Assembly: GCA_022566315.1 (NCBI GenBank) | Contig: JADFJC010000008.1 | Span: forward strand, 1 to 61,619 | Length of the DNA: 61,619 bases | Reading direction: 5' to 3' | DNA from: Planctomycetota bacterium | GTDB lineage: Bacteria; Planctomycetota; Phycisphaerae; Sedimentisphaerales; Anaerobacaceae | Shown: positions 9,703 to 17,222 of the stretch, piece after piece | Layout: the number at the start of each line of letters is the position of its first letter | How positions within the stretch are numbered: the first letter of the stretch is position 1 | Notes under the pieces: generated by a model | Told to the model about the DNA's origin: nothing | Databases searched by the model: none | What the model saw: the letters and a program-made list of their open reading frames with translations, nothing else | Program-made: the position numbers and the translations under genes

Positions 9703-10221
9703 ATGGTGTATAGGCGACTGTGGATTCTTATTGAAGGTAACGATGAGAAAAGATTTTTCGAAACAAGAAAGCATATATTTGAAGACAAGTACGATTTTAT
9801 CCAAACATGGCAATATGCCGGGGAACCACCCAAAAGAATCAAGAACTTTCTCAAATCTATAACAGCGATGAATTCTGATTATTTTTTCCTGAGAGACATA
9901 AATGATTTTCCCTGCGTGACTGCGAGAATGGAAAGTATAAAAGACAAATACGGGACAAGAATTGATACAAACAATATCATAATCGTAGTGAAAGAAATAG
10001 AAAGCTGGTATCTCGCAGGTCTGGACGACAAAGCCCGCAAAGAACTTGGGATTCGCACTTTTAGCAATACAGACACCATTACCAAAGAAGAATTCAACAA
10101 CCTAATACCAGAGAGGTTCGACTCGCAAATTGATTTTATGGTGGAGATTCTAAAGAGATTTTCTGTGGAGACGGCTAAACAGAAAAATAGATCGTTCAAT
10201 CACTTTATGTCGAGAGTATAA
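9703..10221 (+). CDS. TOPRIM-like / DUF4276-like partner of the AAA ATPase
   Basis: A 172-residue protein with a possible TOPRIM fold: ILIEGNDEKRFFE near residue 8 (Glu-containing strand), FFLRDIND near residue 62 and VVKEIESWYLAGLDD near residue 96, similar to the E-x-E-x-W-x-L pattern I associate with DUF4276. It may be a nuclease or nucleotide-acting effector controlled by the upstream ATPase. Only 3 bases separate the two genes, implying translational coupling. Base composition is AT-rich like its partner. The family call is by motif memory only. Confidence 0.6.
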   Translation: MVYRRLWILIEGNDEKRFFETRKHIFEDKYDFIQTWQYAGEPPKRIKNFLKSITAMNSDYFFLRDINDFPCVTARMESIKDKYGTRIDTNNIIIVVKEIESWYLAGLDDKARKELGIRTFSNTDTITKEEFNNLIPERFDSQIDFMVEILKRFSVETAKQKNRSFNHFMSRV

Positions 10222-10255
10222 GCAGCATTTCTCGAAAGAGACCGAGAACTGTAAA

Positions 10256-10777
10256 ATGATTGATATTGAAAAGTGTCAAATCACGCATTACCCGGCTGAG
10301 GTTTTAACTAAGCGAGCCGAGCCGGTCAAAGAAATTGACGATAATATCCGTCAACTCATAGAGAAAATGACCGACATTATGCTCAAAAACAAAGGCATCG
10401 GCCTGGCAGCACCACAAACGGGCGTGTCGCTGCGACTCTTTATCATATCGCTCGACGGAACCAGAGAAAATATTAAAGTCTATATAAACCCAACCGTTAC
10501 GCCAACCGGAGAGCCTGGCTCAACAGAAGAAGGCTGCCTGTCGGTGCCGGGCGTTTTTACAAAAATTCGAAGATACAAGAAATGTAAAGTTACCGCCACC
10601 GACCTTGACGGAAACGAGTTTACCGAAGAAGCTGAAGGGCTTTACGCACGGGCTTTGCAGCATGAGTACGACCATATCGAAGGAATGACCATCGCCAATC
10701 GTATGAGCCAAACCGCCAAAATCGCACACAGGAGACAACTCAAAAAACTTACAGAAAAGAACAAGGATAAACAGTAA
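10256..10777 (+). CDS. def: Peptide deformylase
   Basis: Removes the formyl group from N-terminal formyl-Met of new proteins. All three family motifs are present: GIGLAAPQ, EEGCLSVP (metal-binding Cys) and LQHEYDHIEG (HExxDH metal site). The 173-residue length is normal. It is followed by fmt and rsmB, the same order as in many bacteria including Escherichia coli. Confidence 0.96.
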   Translation: MIDIEKCQITHYPAEVLTKRAEPVKEIDDNIRQLIEKMTDIMLKNKGIGLAAPQTGVSLRLFIISLDGTRENIKVYINPTVTPTGEPGSTEEGCLSVPGVFTKIRRYKKCKVTATDLDGNEFTEEAEGLYARALQHEYDHIEGMTIANRMSQTAKIAHRRQLKKLTEKNKDKQ

Positions 10778-10778
10778 A

Positions 10779-10870
10779 TGAGTGCCTGAGCAAACGTATA
10801 GATAGACAAATACATAAACTCATATATTCATTCACTCATATACGCATATACTCATAAATGTATTTGAGAT
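10779..10870. repeat. Family H word repeat (CTCATATACTCATA) between def and fmt
   Basis: Low-complexity stretch of ACTCATATA, TCACTCATATACG and ATACTCATAA words, with inverted TGAGTGCCTGAG and ATTTGAGATAG at its edges. It fills the whole def-fmt gap. Confidence 0.6.
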
Positions 10871-10875
10871 AGTAA

Positions 10876-11829
10876 ATGAAAATAGTATATCTGGGCAGCG
10901 GCCAATTCGGTATTGAATGCCTGAATGCTTTGGACCGGTCGGGCCATAATTTGCAATTCATCGTAACCCAACCTCCGCACCCGGCCGGCAGAGGCAGAAA
11001 ACCAAGCCCGACACCGGCGGCCCGCTGGGCAAATACCCATTCGATACCATTTGTTGAAACAGATAATGTAAACACCCCCCAGATGATAGAAAAGATAGCC
11101 GATTATAAGCCGGATTTGATTGTGGTAATTGCGTTCGGCCAAAAAATCGGCAATGAGTTAATAAACCTGCCATCAAAAGGCGCTATAAATGTCCACGCCT
11201 CTTTGCTCCCCAAATACCGTGGAGCTGCACCAATAAACTGGGCAATAATCAACGGCGAAACCAAAACCGGTATCAGTATAATTACCCTGGCTGAAAAAAT
11301 GGACGCCGGTAGTATTCTTGCGCAATCACAAACTGACATCGGGCCTGATGAAACCGCCGGCCAGCTCCACGACAAACTGGCGCAAATGGCGGCACCATTA
11401 TTGCTCAAGACAATAGAGCAAATCGCGGATGGCTCGATTATTTATACCGGGCAGGACCATTCTGAGGCCACCTTCGCGCCGAAGCTGAAAAAATCCGACG
11501 GCTTTATCGACTTCAATGAGTCAGCCGGCGCTTTGGCAAGAAAGATACGTGGTTTTTGGCCCTGGCCCGGTGCCTCGGCAACTTATCTGTCTAAGAAAAC
11601 CAACAAATCTATACGTGTAACCATCGCAATAGCAGAAGTAGTCGAAACTTCAAACCCCGCTGGCTTATCGGCTGGAACGCTCGACGAGAATCTGAATGTA
11701 GTCTGTGGTACAGACGCCTTAAAGATTAAAAAAATCAAGCCGGCTGGCTCGCCGCTTATGGACTTCAAAGATTTCGTCAACGGCCGACAAACCCAGCCCT
11801 GCGATTTGTTTATGAAAATAGAAAAGTAG
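10876..11829 (+). CDS. fmt: Methionyl-tRNA formyltransferase
   Basis: Formylates Met-tRNA(fMet) using 10-formyl-THF. The N-terminal catalytic half has VIAFGQKIGNELINLP, INVHASLLPKYRGAAPINWA (formyl-THF site with His) and AEKMDAGSIL. The C-terminal OB-like half includes KIRGFWPWPGA. The 317-residue length is typical. It functions with def just upstream. Confidence 0.96.
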   Translation: MKIVYLGSGQFGIECLNALDRSGHNLQFIVTQPPHPAGRGRKPSPTPAARWANTHSIPFVETDNVNTPQMIEKIADYKPDLIVVIAFGQKIGNELINLPSKGAINVHASLLPKYRGAAPINWAIINGETKTGISIITLAEKMDAGSILAQSQTDIGPDETAGQLHDKLAQMAAPLLLKTIEQIADGSIIYTGQDHSEATFAPKLKKSDGFIDFNESAGALARKIRGFWPWPGASATYLSKKTNKSIRVTIAIAEVVETSNPAGLSAGTLDENLNVVCGTDALKIKKIKPAGSPLMDFKDFVNGRQTQPCDLFMKIEK

Positions 11830-11905
11830 TACGGATTTTATTTGATATGTTCATTATTTAAGATTGTATTGTAAGGCAAGGCAAATCTAACCAACGCCTA
11901 TTTAG

Positions 11906-11929
11906 CCTCCGGTTTTACCGGGGGTTTTC
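11906..11929 (+). terminator. Rho-independent terminator after fmt
   Basis: CCTCCGGT and ACCGGGGG pair around a TTT loop and are followed by TTTTCT. A second small hairpin, TACCCAA/TTGGGTA, follows at about 11932-11950. It would separate def-fmt from rsmB. Confidence 0.55.
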
Positions 11930-11983
11930 TCCTACCCAAATAATTGGGTACGATGAACGAATTAATCGTAATGCGTATAAAAT

Positions 11984-13351
11984 ATGGCTGGCCAAAAACC
12001 CAAATCTGCACGCACTATCGCAATAGAAGTACTGAACCATTTTAACCCAAAACGCAATTACGCCGGCCCAATCCTGAACAAGCTGTTGGGCGAAACCGAC
12101 CAGAAACAACGAGCCACCGACCTTGTCCTCGGAACGATAAGAAACAGCCGTGCTATCGATACAGTGATAGCCACATTCTCCGGTCGTCCCATCGAAAGGA
12201 TACCAGGCAAACTGCTCAACATCATCCGAATCGGAACTTATGAGCTTATATATTCACCTGCGACCGGCCAGCATTCCATTGTCAACGAAGCGGTCGAGAA
12301 TGCCAAAGCCCTCGTAGGAAAAAAGCAGGTTGGCTTTGTAAATGCGGTCCTGCGCCAAATCACAAGACATATAACAAATCGCCAAATCCAGTTATTGCCG
12401 CAGGCCGATTCCAGATGCACGCTTGCCCAAACGCCTGCAATCGGCTGCGAATTCGACAAGGACTTTTTACCGGACCCCGAAGCTTTGCCGGTTGATTATC
12501 TCAGTACTGTTTTTTCGCTGCCCAGATGGCTCGTAAGCGATTGGCTCGGCGAATTCGGTGAAGAATTGACCCGCCAGATATGCTTTGCATCCAATCGCAG
12601 ACCGAGTATCTACATCAGACCGAACAGCTTGAAGACAACAACACAGGATTTAGCCCAAAAGCTTAAAAAGGATGGTGTCGAAGCAAATATAACACCCGAT
12701 GAATCAATGATAAAACTCAAAAGTCCACAGGCTGTAACACAGCTTCCCGGCTTTGCAGAAGGTCTGTTTACCATTCAGGATATTACGGCTTCACAGGCGG
12801 TAAGGATTCTCAAGCCACAACCGGACTGGACAATACTCGACCTCTGCGCCGCACCGGGCGTAAAAACAACGCAGTTAGCTGAAGCTACCGGCGATTCGGC
12901 AACGATTATTGCGACCGATATTGACGCCGAACGCCTCAAAAAAGTTAAAGAAAATACCACCCGCCTCGGCATAAACAGCGTCAATATTGTTTCGTATGAG
13001 GAAATTCGAAATTCGAAATTCGATTGCGTTCTGCTGGATGTGCCGTGCTCAAATACAGGCGTATTGGCCAGGCGCATCGAGGTCCGCTATAGAATAAAGC
13101 CGAAGGCAATAAAAGAACTGACCAAAACACAAAGCAAACTGCTCGCCACCGCAGCACCAATGGTAAAACCTCACGGAAAAATCTGCTACAGCACCTGCAG
13201 CATTCAAAAGGACGAGAACAATGACCTTGTAAGAGACTTCCTGCAAAAAAACCGCAACTTTGAGCTTAAATCCGAAATGCTCACCCTCCCATCGGCGGCA
13301 ATGTTTGACCACGACGGCGGTTACACGGCAATCCTCACCGCAACGAAATGA
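11984..13351 (+). CDS. rsmB: 16S rRNA (cytosine-967-C5)-methyltransferase RsmB
   Basis: Methylates C967 of 16S rRNA. The N-terminal NusB-like RNA-binding domain runs to about residue 150. The SAM-dependent methyltransferase domain has LDLCAAPGVKT (SAM motif I), DVPCSNTGVLARR (first catalytic Cys region) and CYSTCSIQKDENN (second Cys). The 455-residue length fits RsmB. A short AAATTCGAAATTCG run near 13005-13021 encodes EIRNSKF and may be a small repeat insertion. Confidence 0.93.
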   Translation: MAGQKPKSARTIAIEVLNHFNPKRNYAGPILNKLLGETDQKQRATDLVLGTIRNSRAIDTVIATFSGRPIERIPGKLLNIIRIGTYELIYSPATGQHSIVNEAVENAKALVGKKQVGFVNAVLRQITRHITNRQIQLLPQADSRCTLAQTPAIGCEFDKDFLPDPEALPVDYLSTVFSLPRWLVSDWLGEFGEELTRQICFASNRRPSIYIRPNSLKTTTQDLAQKLKKDGVEANITPDESMIKLKSPQAVTQLPGFAEGLFTIQDITASQAVRILKPQPDWTILDLCAAPGVKTTQLAEATGDSATIIATDIDAERLKKVKENTTRLGINSVNIVSYEEIRNSKFDCVLLDVPCSNTGVLARRIEVRYRIKPKAIKELTKTQSKLLATAAPMVKPHGKICYSTCSIQKDENNDLVRDFLQKNRNFELKSEMLTLPSAAMFDHDGGYTAILTATK

Positions 13352-13712
13352 CAAGCATCCAGCATCGAGTTTTTTTGATTTACAAACCCAATTCACAGCT
13401 TTTCCACAAAACAAACTTACGATGTGCAAAACCTGTTAAAAACATTTTTTTTTTGTGCGCAAACTCAATACTGACAGCAACCTCTATTAAGTGGAAAAGA
13501 AATTTTCCAAAACGCAGTTGATTTGTCTTTTCATTGCCCAATAATAAGTAACTTATTAGTATTATTCGTTCTTCGCAGTAGCTTTGCTACGAAGAATGAA
13601 TTTGTTCGAAAAAGAATGGTTCTTAACCTGCACTTACAACGTGTGAGACTGTGTTCTATATGTGTGGGATAAAGGCCTGACAAATAAAAACCCTGGCACA
13701 AGGAGGATAACA
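13352..13712. promoter_or_regulatory. AT-rich region before dnaA: candidate oriC / dnaA control region
   Basis: An A/T-rich gap with two matches to the DnaA-box pattern TTWTNCACA: TTTTCCACA at 13400-13408 and, on the minus strand, TTTTGCACA (TGTGCAAAA at 13423-13431). A weaker AGTGGAAAA lies at about 13490 and a long T-run at 13444-13454. Position next to dnaA is typical for origins, but two good boxes are few. No gene is visible here. Confidence 0.3.
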
Positions 13713-15236
13713 ATGCAGGGCACAATCACGGATGACGCTCGAAGCTCGATGCTCGAAGCCGAATGCTCGTCGAGTATCAAGAGGGACCCCGCCTTGCGGG
13801 AACCCAATCAAGTATCAAATATCGAGAAAGCTCTTTCTGAGAAGGTGGGACAGAAAAAGTTTCGGATATGGTTTAAAAATTCAACAAAGATGACACTTGC
13901 CGGCGGATATTTGAAGATTGGAGTGCCAAACCTTTTTATAGCAAGTTGGATTGAAAACCATTTTTTGGATGAAATTACCCAGGTGGTTCGGGCGGTTACC
14001 GGCGCAGAGTTAAAGATAACCTTCAGCATCGACCCGGAGCTTTCCGGCCACCAGAGGCAAACCCAGTTGGGTTCGCAGGCAAAACTCGTTACTCGCTCCC
14101 CGGCTCGACTGAGTTCGCCGAAGTCGATTCTCGATTCTCGACGAGCATCGAGAAGCCGGCATCGAGCATCCGGAAGACTCAGACTGAGCCTGGATACGTT
14201 CGTTGTAGGCTCCTCGAATGAGCTGGCCTATAACGCCGCCAAAGTGGTCGTAAATGAGCAACACAGTCCTTTCAATCCGCTGTTTATTCACGGAGGATAC
14301 GGGGTCGGCAAAACACATCTGCTGCAAGGGATATGCAATGCAGTGTGCGAGAAGCGCCCCCAGACTAATTGGCTATATCTCTCAGCGGAGGATTTTGTCA
14401 ATCAGTTTGTGCTGGCCTTGAAGACAAAAAAGCTGGAGGCTTTTCGACGACGAATGCGACAAACGGATTTGTTGGCAATCGACGACATTCACTTCTTGGC
14501 CAGCAAGCCTTCAACGCAGGAGGAATTCCTGCATACTTTCAATACAATCAATCTGGCTGGTAAACAGGTTGTATTGGCCTGCGATGCACATCCGAAGATG
14601 ATAGGACAATTGTCCGAAAAGCTGGTTAACCGCTTCGTCTCAGGAATGGTTGTCAAAATTCAGACTCCTGATTTCCGCACTCGCTGCCAAATATGCAGGC
14701 AGTACCTGAAAATTCAAAACTTAAAACTAAAAACCCAAAACTCGCTGGTCCCTGAAAGCGTAATAACATACATCGCCGAAAATCTGCGCACAAACGTGCG
14801 GGAGCTGGAGGGGGCCCTGTTGAAATTAATTGCATACTCGGCACTGAAAAACAACAAAATCAGCCTGTCTATGGCTAAAGCCGTTCTGACCGAACACATG
14901 GAAAGGTGCGATCCGATTGTGCACGTATCGGATATCGTATCAGCCGTCGCGATTTATTTTGGCACAACGTCGGCCAATATACACTCATCAAAAAAAGACA
15001 GGACAGTGGCCTTGGCACGCCATTTTAGTATGTATCTGACCAGAAAGCGCACAAAGATGTCGTCCTCTGAGGTAGGCAGATTTATGGGCAATAAAAATCA
15101 CGCCACTGTACTTGTAGCCTGCAAAAAAATCGAAGAGCAGCTCAAAAAAAATGCCGAGCTTCACTGGCAAGGCCCCGCCGGCAACAAAGTCTGCAAAGCC
15201 AGAACAATACTCGCCCAGCTTGAAGACAGCATCTAA
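13713..15236 (+). CDS. dnaA: Chromosomal replication initiator protein DnaA
   Basis: Binds DnaA boxes and opens the origin. ATG 13713 is set by AGGAGG at 13701-13706. Domain I (about residues 30-110) includes KFRIWFKNS. The AAA+ domain has Walker A GGYGVGKTHLLQ and Walker B LLAIDDIHFLA. Domain IV has SSEVGRFMGNKNHATVLVAC, close to the usual DnaA signature but with GNKNH where GGRDH is common. The N-terminus and the linker (domain II) consist largely of translated repeat words (13736-13805, 14084-14170), so the protein is 507 residues. A third repeat-like run encodes KIQNLKLKTQN near 14708. Confidence 0.93.
   Translation: MQGTITDDARSSMLEAECSSSIKRDPALREPNQVSNIEKALSEKVGQKKFRIWFKNSTKMTLAGGYLKIGVPNLFIASWIENHFLDEITQVVRAVTGAELKITFSIDPELSGHQRQTQLGSQAKLVTRSPARLSSPKSILDSRRASRSRHRASGRLRLSLDTFVVGSSNELAYNAAKVVVNEQHSPFNPLFIHGGYGVGKTHLLQGICNAVCEKRPQTNWLYLSAEDFVNQFVLALKTKKLEAFRRRMRQTDLLAIDDIHFLASKPSTQEEFLHTFNTINLAGKQVVLACDAHPKMIGQLSEKLVNRFVSGMVVKIQTPDFRTRCQICRQYLKIQNLKLKTQNSLVPESVITYIAENLRTNVRELEGALLKLIAYSALKNNKISLSMAKAVLTEHMERCDPIVHVSDIVSAVAIYFGTTSANIHSSKKDRTVALARHFSMYLTRKRTKMSSSEVGRFMGNKNHATVLVACKKIEEQLKKNAELHWQGPAGNKVCKARTILAQLEDSI
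13736..13805. repeat. Family A and J repeats in frame at the dnaA 5' end
   Basis: GCTCGAAGCTCGATGCTCG and GCTCGTCGAGTATC (family A), then GGGACCCCGCCTTGCGGGAA (family J). They are translated near the N-terminus of DnaA as SSMLEAECSSSIKRDPALRE. The SML...CSSSI reading recurs in ispA. Confidence 0.8.
14084..14170. repeat. Family A repeat in frame in dnaA domain II
   Basis: ACTCGTTACTCGCTCC, CGATTCTCGATTCTCGACGA and CATCGAGAAGCCGGCATCGA words. They are translated as a Ser/Arg-rich linker (SILDSRRASRSRHRASGR) between domain I and the AAA+ domain. Confidence 0.78.
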
Positions 15237-15409
15237 AAACAGAAAGCCGAAGACATAAGTTTGGTGGCAGATGTAGTGTGGGGCTTGGACAACATTTTAA
15301 ACTAAATCCGTGCAAAAAAATAATATTTTGATAGAATAGGGCAGTGAGCATGGAGGAATGAGTTGAAATTGAGGATATATGGGAAATCTCAGTTTAGGAG
15401 ATAAGGCTG

Positions 15410-16861
15410 ATGAACAGGAAAAATCATATGATAAATCGCAGAGAATTTCTACAAGCTACCGGCCTTTTAACAATATCTGCTGTGACTCCAACATTGCAGG
15501 CAGCAAAAGCAAAACGCCCCAACATCCTGCTTATCATGACAGACCAGCAATTTGCGGATGCTCTTAGCTGCACGATGGGCCATGATTATATCGAAACGCC
15601 AAATATTGACAGCCTTGCGGATAGAGGGATGCTGTTCACAAAGGCCTATTGTGCAAATCCATTGTGCGTGCCGAATAGAACATCGATATTTACCGGCAGA
15701 TATCCACACGAGCACGGCAAGCAGGTCAATTCAACAAGAGCAATCGACGCAAAAGAATTCCCGAATATTGGGATGGTGCTTCGCAAAGCAGGTTATTCAA
15801 CAGGTTATTTCGGCAAGTGGCATCTGCCTTATCCCTTTAAAAAAAGTACCGCAGAGAAAAGTGGTTATGATGAAACCTTTAACGCCCTGGACTACGAGAT
15901 CGCGGCACCGACTATCGAGTTTATTAAGAAGAAGAAAAGCAAGCCGTTCTTTGTTGTTTTCTCTTTGATGAATCCCCACAATATCTGTCAATACGGCAGG
16001 AGCCAGCCTTTGCCTGATGGTGACATAGGCGAGGTGCCGCCCGCGTCGAAGTGCCCCCCTGCTCCGGCGAATCTTGAAAAAGCAAGGAACCAGTCGGATG
16101 CGCTTGAGGCCGTCTGGCAGGCGAGACTGAGAGCAACACGCAAAAAAGATAGGACCACAAGGATGTTTGCTCCGTTAGACAAGTGGGGCGCAGATGACTG
16201 GCGAAAGTATCGCTGGGCGTATTACCGTATGGTGGAACTTGCTGATAAAGAAGTGGGGAAAATCCTTTCAACTCTGCAAAAACTGAGGCTTGAAAGAAAT
16301 ACCGTGATAATCTTCACCTCTGACCATGGCGACGGTATCGGCTCGCATCGGTGGGCGCAGAAGAATATGTTCTATGATGAGACGGCCAGGATACCATTTA
16401 TCATCAGTCAGAAAGGTACGACTAAAGTCGGTACGAGTGATTTTCTGGTCAATAACGGCCTGGATATTATGCCGACGATCTGTGATTACGCTGGAGCCAG
16501 GGTACCTTCTGAATGTCAGGGAATAAGCCTGCGGGATATCGCAGAAGGCAACAAGCCTGACAAAAAACGAAAATATGTCGCGTGTTCAACTCATTTTGTT
16601 CAGGACCTTCGGAAGGACGGCAAGCCGATAGATCTCAAGGGGAGAATGGTCCGGACGGAAAATTATAAATATTATATATTCAACCAGGGCAAACAGCCTG
16701 AGATGCTGCTCGATATGAAAAACGACCCGGGTGAGATGGAGAACCTGGTGGGTAATCCTGATTATAAAAAGATTCTTGATGAACATCGCGAAATTTTTGC
16801 TAAATATAAAAAAGAAAGTGGTGACAATTTCTCAAACACAAACAACTTACTTTCATCATGA
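15410..16861 (+). CDS. Secreted sulfatase (arylsulfatase/choline-sulfatase type)
   Basis: Hydrolyses sulfate esters, probably of sulfated polysaccharides as is common in planctomycetes. The N-terminus has a Tat-type signal, NRREFLQATG, followed by a hydrophobic run. The active-site C-x-P-x-R is LCVPNRTSIFTGR, whose Cys is converted to formylglycine in the family; metal ligands are in MTDQQ and FTSDHGDGIG. Length is 483 residues. AGGAG at 15396-15400 supports ATG 15410; ATG 15428 is an alternative. It appears to be a single-gene unit, with no anaerobic maturase nearby. Confidence 0.92.
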   Translation: MNRKNHMINRREFLQATGLLTISAVTPTLQAAKAKRPNILLIMTDQQFADALSCTMGHDYIETPNIDSLADRGMLFTKAYCANPLCVPNRTSIFTGRYPHEHGKQVNSTRAIDAKEFPNIGMVLRKAGYSTGYFGKWHLPYPFKKSTAEKSGYDETFNALDYEIAAPTIEFIKKKKSKPFFVVFSLMNPHNICQYGRSQPLPDGDIGEVPPASKCPPAPANLEKARNQSDALEAVWQARLRATRKKDRTTRMFAPLDKWGADDWRKYRWAYYRMVELADKEVGKILSTLQKLRLERNTVIIFTSDHGDGIGSHRWAQKNMFYDETARIPFIISQKGTTKVGTSDFLVNNGLDIMPTICDYAGARVPSECQGISLRDIAEGNKPDKKRKYVACSTHFVQDLRKDGKPIDLKGRMVRTENYKYYIFNQGKQPEMLLDMKNDPGEMENLVGNPDYKKILDEHREIFAKYKKESGDNFSNTNNLLSS

Positions 16862-16875
16862 TTTCACTTTCTATT

Positions 16876-16983
16876 TTATTCATTCTTCTTTTCTCTTTTC
16901 AATTTTCGTTTTTCCTTTAGATTAAGCTTGGCCTTTTTCCGTTGCTCCTTTTTGCCTTTATCTCTTTTCCCTTTATCGCCCAT
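16876..16983 (-). CDS. Small Lys-rich basic protein (35 residues)
   Basis: A short gene on the minus strand between sulfatase and the TPR gene. It starts MGDKGKRDKGKKEQ and ends KRKLKREKKNE, with about half of its residues Lys or Arg and no hydrophobic core. AAGGAGA at 16991-16997 sits 7 bases before ATG 16983, and a strong promoter (17091-17119) lies upstream in the same direction. Short basic proteins with MGDKG-like starts occur as hypothetical proteins in diverse bacteria, so I think it is real. A nucleic-acid-associated role is only a guess from charge. Confidence 0.65.
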   Translation of the reverse strand: MGDKGKRDKGKKEQRKKAKLNLKEKRKLKREKKNE

Positions 16984-17010
16984 ATCTGTTTCTCCTTACT
17001 TGAAAATGAT

Positions 17011-17025
17011 TATACAGTCTGTATA
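17011..17025. promoter_or_regulatory. Perfect palindrome TATACAG-T-CTGTATA in the leader of the Lys-rich gene
   Basis: A 7-1-7 perfect inverted repeat that overlaps a minus-strand TATAAT. This looks like an operator over a secondary -10 element about 35 bases before the start codon. No regulator is assigned. Confidence 0.4.
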
Positions 17026-17090
17026 AAACGCCAAACACGGACTTCTTTCTTCTATATAAGAAGTTCCCGTTGCTCCTTCCATTAATGGGT

Positions 17091-17119
17091 AGAATATGCA
17101 AACTGCGGACCGATGTCAA
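17091..17119 (-). promoter_or_regulatory. Sigma-70-type promoter of the Lys-rich gene (shared module copy 1)
   Basis: On the minus strand, TTGACA (17114-17119), a 17-base spacer, and TATTCT (17091-17096). The spacer end CGCAGTTTGCA, the -10, and the leader words CATTAATGGAAG and AACTTCTTA recur at 30247-30275 before an unrelated gene. Confidence 0.65.
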
Positions 17120-17165
17120 GCACGAGTTTCCGGATTTCGGCTGAAACCCTTTCCTCGCCGGTAGG

Positions 17166-17181
17166 ATGGGCTTTAGCCCAT
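17166..17181. repeat. Small hairpin ATGGGCTTTAGCCCAT
   Basis: Perfect inverted repeat with a 2-base loop just beyond the 3' end of the TPR gene (minus strand). It lacks a T-tract. It may stabilise or end that transcript, or be a dispersed repeat. Confidence 0.4.
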
Positions 17182-17222
17182 GCAGTATTCTATGAACAAA
17201 CGCTCAAAAAAAGTGTCTTTCG

